Shown here one piece after another: positions 21,380-29,600 of a DNA stretch of 30,932 nucleotides. The position numbers and the translations under genes are program-made. The notes below the pieces were generated by a model. The model saw only the letters and a program-made list of their open reading frames with translations. It searched no databases and was not told the origin of the DNA. Within the stretch, counting starts at the first letter, position 1. Every line of letters begins with the position of its first letter. Location: positions 1 to 30,932 of IMG/VR virus record IMGVR_UViG_3300021959_000231, one strand, 5' to 3'. Origin of the DNA: a virus.

Positions 21380-24130
21380 ATGGCAGATATCACAAAAAAC
21401 AATGAGCAAATCTCGATAGTGTCGTTAGGTGATACTATCAATGATTGGCGAACCTTAACAAATACTGACATCATCGGTAAGTTAAACTTGATGAAGGTTT
21501 ACGATATCTCTGCTCTTACTGGTCTTTCAGTTACTGGTGGTTTTGCTGGTGGTGGAACTGGCGGAACTTTCGAGATGTCAGTTGCCGATACAATTGGTAA
21601 AGGAATTACAATCGACGGTAATCTTGTGGTTACTGGAAACGTCTCCTTCTCTACAGCGGGAGAAGTCTCTTTCCCTAATGGTTTGGTTAATGTTAATGGT
21701 GATGACAATCCACCCGCAGGAGAAGCGACTGCTGGTATTGTAGTTGGTGCTTACACTGGTGGTGGTGGACCATACTGGAATTCAGGGACAACTCACCCAT
21801 ACTTCTTGAATTGGAATGGACAGTGGTTCACTAATCAAGATCTTAAGTTAGTTGGCGGAGGAACTCTAGCCGATAGTGCGATGCAGCAGATCATCTTCGG
21901 ACAGGCAAATGGTAAGACTTTATCCTTCAAGCAGACCGCAACCGATTTGGTTATTGGGAATGGTCACACATACGACGCACTGATAACTGGTGCCACTCAT
22001 GCGGGTGAGATCGCTCGAATCCGAGCAAGCGACGGTAGAGTTGATATTCTAAAGGGTGTAAACAAGAGAAGAGTCACTGGTGTTTCTCACGGCTTCAACT
22101 TTGGTCAAGTCGTTAGAGCATCCGACGCATATGCCGCAGGGTTTACTCTTGCGATTGCTAGTGGTGCAACATCAGCAGAAGCAGTCGGTATGATTTCTAG
22201 AGTCAATGGTAACTCTGACTTTGAAGTAACATTCAACGGAGAAGTCGAAGGTACATTCACTAGTGTTACTGATGATACAAACATCCTTTCGGTTGGTTGT
22301 CCTTACTTCCTCTCCCCAACCAATATTGGTAACATTACACTCACAGAACCATCAACCGAGGGACATGTCTCGAAGCCAGTGTTCGTTGGTCTATCTCCAG
22401 ACAGAGGCGTGTTACTGAACTATCGCGGACAAGTAATCAACACAGTCGGCGGCGCTGGTGGTGGTGGTGGTTCAACCGCAGACGGTGTTTCTGTTAGAAC
22501 CACAATCGCTGGATCTGGTTTCGCAATCGGTGACATCATAGCACTCGAAGAACAGGGTGGTGGATACGAAAAACTAAGTGAGTCTAATAAGGCTAGAATT
22601 TTTGGTTTGGTGGTCAATGAAGTTTCTGGTGGATACGAACTCCTTCTTTATGGAATGTCAAAGGACAGTGATACTTTCAGAGACACAATTCACACGAACA
22701 GAAAAGCAGGAGATGACCACTTACTTTATGCAAATCAAGAGAATGGAACTGCTGGTCAATTTGGATTAACCTCGACTACTCCAAATACAGACTTTATCTC
22801 ACCCTCGGCAATTGTCTTGGGAGATAAGGTATTTTACTTCAACGCCAGATTTGCTCAGAGTTACGCAACTCCTGTTGACAACAATCTTACGACAACCCAA
22901 AGATCAGCACAGGCGTTTACAGCAGCAGAGGTTGCTGGATCTTCAGATGGCGACACGATCGGTGGTGGTGGTTATGCAGCGTCCCGTGTGGCTGAAGGAG
23001 TAGTAAACGAATTTGTAAACGGTGGCTTTGATATATGGCAAAGAGGAATTGGTGTTGACTCTGCCCACACAACAACCGACGATACTTACTTTGCAGATCG
23101 TTGGATGAGAGAGTCCACCTTAACAGGATCATATGATAAAGACTTCTCAATTAAGAGAGAGAACTTCTCATTCGGTCAGTCCGAAGTTCTAGGAAACCCT
23201 GAATATTACTCTGTACTTAGATCGGGTGCAACTGGTAATACTGGTGCTACGTTTGGGGATAAAATTCTCTACAGTATAATCATAGAAGATGCAAACAGGT
23301 ACGCAGGTATGCCAGTTACAGTTTCATTCTATGCGAAGGGTGCAACTGGTGCGACTGGTTTTGTCGCAACAGAATACGCACAGTATTGGAACGGCGCTCC
23401 TGCTGGTCACGGGAAAATTGTAAGCAGACAAAAATTAGATCTTGTTTATATCGATGGTGCTACTGGATGGACACGTTATGCCATGTCGTTCAAACCAAGA
23501 ACCCTACCACCTGGCGCAACGACAAACTCTGAGGATAGTTACGCAACGTTCTCGGTTTTACCTTATCGATACAATGGAACAACAGGTAACACTGGCGCGG
23601 CTGATGTTACATACAACGCCGAACTCTTCCTTGCCAAGTTCCAGATGGAATCTGGTTTTAAGGTGACTAATCCACTCAGAACCGACAGAAACGAAGAGAG
23701 AAGAAGAGCGAGTAAGTTCTATCAAACTAGTTATACGGTAAATGAATATCGTGCTAAGAATACTATGGTGACTGGAACCAACATTCCCAAGTACGGAAGT
23801 CCTACAGTGACGATGAATAGCAGTGGTAACATTCAGTTTGAACTCCCAATTGAAATGAGAGCAGCACCAACCACAATTGATATTCTCTCTCCAACTGGTG
23901 TCGATAAAATGATATTCAATCTGGATGCAGGTAAGGATCTGGATAAGACTTCTGGAACAAAGGGTTACAATGATGCTACGAGAAGTGTCACGAACCTTAA
24001 GAGTCTGTCAGCAGCCTCCAACTCGGAGAAGGGGTTCAACATATTCGTTCCATCTGGTGCCGTTTTTGGTGATGCTCTAACATTCCACTACGCAGCGAAA
24101 GCAGAATTCAATACAGGAGTTGACGCCTAA
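21380..24130 (+). CDS. Tail fibre with carbohydrate-binding-like domain
   Basis: In this 916-residue protein, residues 1-100 are an attachment region ending in a beta stretch (GITIDGNLVVTGNVSF). Residues about 235-350 (VSHGFNFGQVVRASDAYAAG onward) and about 370-480 (GSGFAIGDIIALEEQGGGYE onward) look like two copies of one module that recurs in the next gene. A Gly linker (356-364) separates them. From 547 comes NGGFDIWQRG, then YFADRW, then FYAK and finally NEERRRASKFYQTSY (about 771-785). This is the fibre domain with a carbohydrate-binding-module-like jelly roll followed by the R-x-x-x-x-YY-type tail. GATG tracts interrupt its loops. It probably contacts a surface glycan of the host. Its stop overlaps the next start (TAATG). 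Confidence 0.75.
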   Translation: MADITKNNEQISIVSLGDTINDWRTLTNTDIIGKLNLMKVYDISALTGLSVTGGFAGGGTGGTFEMSVADTIGKGITIDGNLVVTGNVSFSTAGEVSFPNGLVNVNGDDNPPAGEATAGIVVGAYTGGGGPYWNSGTTHPYFLNWNGQWFTNQDLKLVGGGTLADSAMQQIIFGQANGKTLSFKQTATDLVIGNGHTYDALITGATHAGEIARIRASDGRVDILKGVNKRRVTGVSHGFNFGQVVRASDAYAAGFTLAIASGATSAEAVGMISRVNGNSDFEVTFNGEVEGTFTSVTDDTNILSVGCPYFLSPTNIGNITLTEPSTEGHVSKPVFVGLSPDRGVLLNYRGQVINTVGGAGGGGGSTADGVSVRTTIAGSGFAIGDIIALEEQGGGYEKLSESNKARIFGLVVNEVSGGYELLLYGMSKDSDTFRDTIHTNRKAGDDHLLYANQENGTAGQFGLTSTTPNTDFISPSAIVLGDKVFYFNARFAQSYATPVDNNLTTTQRSAQAFTAAEVAGSSDGDTIGGGGYAASRVAEGVVNEFVNGGFDIWQRGIGVDSAHTTTDDTYFADRWMRESTLTGSYDKDFSIKRENFSFGQSEVLGNPEYYSVLRSGATGNTGATFGDKILYSIIIEDANRYAGMPVTVSFYAKGATGATGFVATEYAQYWNGAPAGHGKIVSRQKLDLVYIDGATGWTRYAMSFKPRTLPPGATTNSEDSYATFSVLPYRYNGTTGNTGAADVTYNAELFLAKFQMESGFKVTNPLRTDRNEERRRASKFYQTSYTVNEYRAKNTMVTGTNIPKYGSPTVTMNSSGNIQFELPIEMRAAPTTIDILSPTGVDKMIFNLDAGKDLDKTSGTKGYNDATRSVTNLKSLSAASNSEKGFNIFVPSGAVFGDALTFHYAAKAEFNTGVDA

Positions 24131-25425
24131 TGAGCAATTGCAATAATTCAAGTTCAAATATATCAGGGACTCCTATTGCGGGAACCGTATCACAGGTAGG
24201 TTCTAACCTAGAAATAGGACCGATTGTTCAAACGAACCACGGGTTCACCGCTGGTAATGTCATTCGTTTTGATGTTGGTTCAAATGGATACACTCTAGCA
24301 CAAGCCGATAGTCCAACAAACGCAGAGGTTTGTGGTGTGGTTACTTCAACATCTAGTGCGAGTGTCTTTAGGTTTGTAGTCGAGGGTGATGTAGAAACAT
24401 CTCAGTTTATCCTAAACAACACAATCTACGGATCGACAGGAGGAGAGGTCTTCTTCTTAAGCGGAGAAACTGCTGGTGTATTAGATAGTGTTCCACCTAA
24501 CGATGCTGGAAAAGTTCTCAAATCTGTCGTAGTGCGGTTGCCTTCAATTCCAGACGGCTCTGGCATAACTCAAGAAAGAGGATTAGTTAAGAACTACGTT
24601 GGTAATTATCTGGGTGGAGATACTGCAATCTACATGAGTGCAGTAAACCCAATAGGTTCAATCCATGCCTTCGTTGGAGATACTACAACCATTCCATCTG
24701 GATGGGCTGTCTGTGATGGTAGTCCCATCAGTGTGACGACTTATCCAAACTTCTCTACAGCAATTAATAAGAGATATGGTTTCAGAGAGGTGCTTACTTT
24801 TGCAGGTAATATTCCAGCAGGAAATATTATAGAGCAAGGTGATATTCAAGCAAGGTTAATCGAAAGAAGCGGACAAAAGGCTTTGGTTGAACACTTAATT
24901 CAAGATGTTACGAGAATAGACAATGTTCGCGGTTCTGGAACTGGATCACAAGACGCCAAGTTAACTACTACACCAACTATTGTTGGATTTGATGCAACAA
25001 AAACAGTTAACGTAATTAATGGAAGTCAAGTTTCTCCAAACCAAACAATAACTTTAGTCACGCTAGACTCGGCCCTGACTCCTGATTTAAGAAATAAATT
25101 TATCATGGGTGCGCCCGCTGACACTGAAGAAGTGGCAGGACTAAACCAAGAGGGTGGTCATGATAAATTAGAAATGGATCAGATCGGTGATGTTACTGGT
25201 ACAATCAACCGAGGGTTTAATGAAAACACATATGAGTATCTAACAAACCTCCCTCCTTACGTTACTGTAAATTGGATCATCCGCGTGGGAGACTCAAGTT
25301 ACACTTCCCTGCTTAATCAGTTGAGTCTAAAAACTCTCAGTCTAACTGAACTACCTACTAGTGCCAGTGGACTGGCAGTTGGATCTGTATATAACGATGG
25401 CGGTGTTCTTAAAATCGTAACTTGA
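24130..25425 (+). CDS. Short tail fibre / collar-domain protein
   Basis: This 431-residue protein contains a tail collar domain at about 173-218: NPIGSIHAFVGDTTTIPSGW, then AVCDGSPISVTTYPNFSTAI. The matching C-terminal block is near LPPYVTVNWIIRVG, where such proteins usually read LPPY-x-x-x-x-YII. Between them lie insertions rich in beta sequence. Residues about 35-140 (TNHGFTAGNVIRFDVGSNGY onward) repeat the module seen in the preceding fibre. T4 gp12 carries a related collar fold. The last 50 residues (QLSLKTLSLTELPTSASGLA) resemble a trimerising tail. It is translationally coupled to the upstream fibre. Confidence 0.8.
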   Translation: MSNCNNSSSNISGTPIAGTVSQVGSNLEIGPIVQTNHGFTAGNVIRFDVGSNGYTLAQADSPTNAEVCGVVTSTSSASVFRFVVEGDVETSQFILNNTIYGSTGGEVFFLSGETAGVLDSVPPNDAGKVLKSVVVRLPSIPDGSGITQERGLVKNYVGNYLGGDTAIYMSAVNPIGSIHAFVGDTTTIPSGWAVCDGSPISVTTYPNFSTAINKRYGFREVLTFAGNIPAGNIIEQGDIQARLIERSGQKALVEHLIQDVTRIDNVRGSGTGSQDAKLTTTPTIVGFDATKTVNVINGSQVSPNQTITLVTLDSALTPDLRNKFIMGAPADTEEVAGLNQEGGHDKLEMDQIGDVTGTINRGFNENTYEYLTNLPPYVTVNWIIRVGDSSYTSLLNQLSLKTLSLTELPTSASGLAVGSVYNDGGVLKIVT

Positions 25426-25433
25426 GGCGATAA

Positions 25434-26582
25434 ATGTCAAATAGCGTAATAGGTTATAACTTCGGAGCAGTCGGACCCACTGGTGATACAGGTGGGTTCG
25501 GCCCTAATGGTCAACTAGGCCCAGCAGGACCAACTGGAGCAACGGGTGGTATTGGTCCCACTGGTTCTTCTGTCTCTGAAGTCATAATCGGCGACTTCAA
25601 CGAAGACGGTTCAATAGACATCAAAACAGTTTACACCAATGGTGTGAGTGTTCTGTCTAGTGATGTTGTTGGTTCGGGGGGATCACTTGGACCTGTTGGT
25701 GATTTTGTTTATAAACTATTCGTTGAAGATATTGGAACTGCGGGTGCAACTGCACTTGTTAAGGGTATCATTGACAATTGTTACATCGGAACAATGGATC
25801 TAAAAACCATCAAGGGAACTGGTGGTATTCAGGTCACACAAACTGAAAATGAAATTTACATCAGTTATAAAGATAATAAACAAATTGTCGGTGTTACCCC
25901 TGCAACAAAAAATCAAATTGCATACATGTCTGGCACTGCTGGTAATAGTGCAGAAGCCACTCCTCTTGTTCGGGGTGCAACAGGTTTTAATTATAACCCC
26001 GAAGACAAAACTATCAGTGCCGTTGTTCGTAAGTATAGAGAGGTTGGTTTTAGATTTGGTATAACAGAAGTGAGTGGTGGATCTATAAACGATTCAACAA
26101 GAGTCATAGAATTTAATGTAGATCCAGGCTTACATCTTGGTACAAGATACGTTCGGGAAGATCAGTACGGACCATCTGGACCGTGGGGAAACACTTGGTA
26201 TATTGACGTTGATCAATTGTACATATCTCAAGTTCCCGCCGCCGCGATTCCTCTCGGAGTATCGGCTCCTTTCATTAAGATCAATGACGTTACGGCAACT
26301 GCCGACACATTTGAACACTACTTCGGAAGTGGTAGAGCAACTTCCTTTACTCTTGCTATCAAGGGTGGAAGTAACAAACCAAGAACTGATGGAAAAACTT
26401 GCGGTATTGTTTGGCCTCAAAACTGGATATTCCCATACAGAGAAAATCCAGTATTAACTTCGGGTCTTGATGTATATCAGTTCTATAGTCTTGGTAAGAA
26501 AGACTCTGAAAAAAGAACCGTGTGGTATGGTGTTCCACTAAAATCTAGTTCAGGCACAGATATATTCTTTCCTACATATTAA
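25434..26582 (+). CDS. Collagen-like adhesin/fibre protein
   Basis: This 382-residue protein has Gly-x-y triplets at about residues 8-43 (GAVGPTGDTGG, GPAGPTGATGGIGPTGSS), as in phage collagen-like fibres that form a triple helix. Then comes a region with VYKLFVEDIG, GGIQVTQTENEIYISYKDN and YMSG...RGATGFNYNPEDKTI. A C-terminal domain with Trp/Tyr-rich strands (GPSGPWGNTWYIDVDQLYIS) follows. The first half has the same order as the start of the following giant protein, so the two appear to be paralogues. It is part of the fibre cluster at the end of the baseplate unit. The C-terminal domain is unrecognised. Confidence 0.7.
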   Translation: MSNSVIGYNFGAVGPTGDTGGFGPNGQLGPAGPTGATGGIGPTGSSVSEVIIGDFNEDGSIDIKTVYTNGVSVLSSDVVGSGGSLGPVGDFVYKLFVEDIGTAGATALVKGIIDNCYIGTMDLKTIKGTGGIQVTQTENEIYISYKDNKQIVGVTPATKNQIAYMSGTAGNSAEATPLVRGATGFNYNPEDKTISAVVRKYREVGFRFGITEVSGGSINDSTRVIEFNVDPGLHLGTRYVREDQYGPSGPWGNTWYIDVDQLYISQVPAAAIPLGVSAPFIKINDVTATADTFEHYFGSGRATSFTLAIKGGSNKPRTDGKTCGIVWPQNWIFPYRENPVLTSGLDVYQFYSLGKKDSEKRTVWYGVPLKSSSGTDIFFPTY

Positions 26583-26601
26583 GACTATCGTGAGTTAAAG
26601 C

Positions 26602-29600
26602 ATGACGAATTCCTCTATCTCTACAATCATGGGACCAAGTGGACCGAGAGGACCACAAGCACCTATAGGATCAACAGGACCAAGTGGTCCAAGTGGTCCT
26701 ACTGGATCAACTGGTGCCACAGGAGAAATTGGATACGCTCTGGTTGGTTGGACTGCTGGAACGATAAATTGTAAGAATAGAGTTTTAGTCAACGCTGATG
26801 GAACGACTGCCTCAATCGGGCCCGTCTCTGGAAACACAGCAGGATCTGATGGATCTGTAGGAACAGCAAAGTTCTATGTTCAGCAGTTGGGTGGCGGGGC
26901 TAAGATCTTCAAGAACTCAGTAGGCGATACTGCGTTCTTCCGATCCTTCAGAACCAGTCCTGACATTACAATCAATGAAACTGGAAACAACATTGAGTTA
27001 AATGCTCCACTTGGTTCTGGTCTATTATCACAAGTTGTTGGTAAGACAGGTGAACTCTTACACTATGCGGGAACCACTTTCATCAGAGGTGCTGATGATA
27101 CGTTTTTTGCGGAAGGTGTCAGTGCAGAAGAGGGTTCTCTTCAGGCAGTAATTGGAGATTTCAAAGAGTTAATCAAACGATATGATCCAGTAAATAATGA
27201 GTCCATAACTGTAGATACAACGATTACCAACAACCACTACGTTGTAGGTCGCACTGGTTTTGAAATTACAGATGCGGTGGCAAATGTTCACGGTTTTGAA
27301 CCTGTAACAACAGACGGTGTGACTTTTGGTGAAACAGTAAACACAACATTCATAATCAAAAATGGTGGGCTAGCAACAAATCAAAATCCATTCAATGAAG
27401 ATAAATTCTTATTCAGTCCAGCAGGCCCCACCTTTACTAGATCTGGCACTGATATTGTAAACTGCATCACGTTTAACAATGGTGACACTTGGCAATGCTT
27501 CATCGCTGGTAAAGATTATGATACTACGTTTGATGGAACACTTAGAGTAGGAGCCTGTTGTCAAGGACCAGATCAGTGTAGTGATTATGTTCTTTCTCAG
27601 AACTGCTCTGGTACTTTCTTCAATCGAGTAAGTTGTAATGCAGATCCATGTGATGGCACTCTTGGTGCGTGTTGTGTGAACAACTCTTGCTTTAACTATT
27701 CTCTTTCCAAGTGTGATGATATTGGTGGCCAATTCTTTTCAAATCTATCATGTGGTGAATTTACATGTCCGGGACCGTGTGATAATTTAGGTTGTTGCTG
27801 TCTCGGTATTGAAGGACAAGTCACTTCGACTAAACCCATATGTGATAATCTGGGTGGTGTATTCAATGCTGATAAATCATGTGAAGAATTTATAGCAGAC
27901 GGTGAAAATGGTTGTGAAGAACTAACAAGAGGAGCCTGTTGTTTACCAGATACATCTAAGTTATGTAACGTACTACCAATCGAATGTGTAGAGGCAGGTG
28001 GTATTCACATGGGTGCAGGCACTGTATGTGATCAGGTAGATTGTTGTGCAGGTAGAAGCATTCCTCTTGGTGCGTGCTGCTGCTCAAACGGAGAATGTAA
28101 TGATCAAATTGTAGAGTCACTTTGTCCTTCCCAATGCCAGTGGACTGAAAACGCTGCGTGTGATGTTTGTGGAACAGTCCTAAATTGTAACTGCACAGAG
28201 GAGGGTGGTAACCAACCCGCTGGATTTAAAAAGTGGGCCTTGTGGATAAAGGATATATTTGTTTCAAATCTTTCTGAGAATCCAGATTCCCCTGACGTAA
28301 AACTTCTAGGAAGTGGAGTTGCTGTAGCAGATATAAGCGGACCATTTGGTTGTGATAGACTATCCGATGGACTACACAACACATACTACACAAATTATGC
28401 AAACGCATCACACAATCCATTAACAGAGGCAATTCCATACGCACGTTCATTGAACGTACCAGGCTTTGCTAATGAAAATGATTATTACATTCCAAGTCTA
28501 AATGAGATGGCTTTCATTGTGTTGAAGAACAGCATTCACTTCAACATTCTAATCGGAGATACAGTCAACAACTCTCCATACTGGACATCAACAAGATCAA
28601 GTGATACTGAATTCTTCACCATAAACGAAGCAGGATCTGTCCTAGAAACTCAGATGTCTAACATAGGTGAACCAAATCTAGGTAAGAGAGCCGTTGTTGT
28701 TAGACGAGAGATGTTAGAGAATGGAGCAGACGAGAGCGGTCTGCCTGCCGTTGGAGAAGAAAACGCTGACGGTGAAAAGTTTGTTGGTGTTTTTGCTGCT
28801 GGATGTTCTGTGATCTTGAGTAATCAAAACACAGGAACCTTTGAACTTCCAACATACACATGTTCAGATCCACTAGAAACTGGACAGTGCTGTACCAATA
28901 ACCAGTGTAGTATAGCAAATGAATATGACTGTATTTTATCTACACCACCTGGCGTTTATTCTGGAGACAACCCAGATGCTAGTTGTGATGACAATCCATG
29001 CGAGCCAGATGATCCAACACAAGTTGAAACCTTAAACTGTGCGAGAGCGGGAGTCATCTCATACAAAGCAACGGAATTTGATTGTGCATTTGGAATATCA
29101 AAGCAACTCTACTACTACGCAGGAACCGTAGATATCAACGGTGTCCCCAATGATCTTGCGAACTACGACAAACTAAATGTCACAGGTAAAAATGATTCAA
29201 CTCCAGACTATGATATTCGTGCCACCGCAGTAGATGCAGACACAGGCATTCTTGCACAAGGTTATTGTCTTGGACACGATAAGGCTATGGAGTGCGGTAC
29301 AGATAGAAATATTCTAGCACCCACTGCGATTGCAGCGGCAACACTGAGAGCATATTGCAATCAAGATTGGTTATATGGAGAAAATTATTCATGTGGCGAT
29401 TCTGACGTTTGTGGTCAAGCAAAATCTACCTTTGATACGGTGATTGATGATTGTTTATCACCAAACTCTATTGCTCTTTGTGGAAAAGCAATTCAAAGAG
29501 ATACCATAAACATCTTGAATGAATTAGAGAACACAACATGCAGCACCACAAACTGGCCATCGGATGTCATATGGATTGATAGCAATAACTGTGCCCCTAC

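Noticed and set aside
28201-28720. Diversity-generating retroelement target in the DUF1566-like domain
   Set aside because: No reverse transcriptase, template repeat or adenine-biased variable repeat is visible in the window. The domain alone is not evidence; the rest of the genome would need checking.
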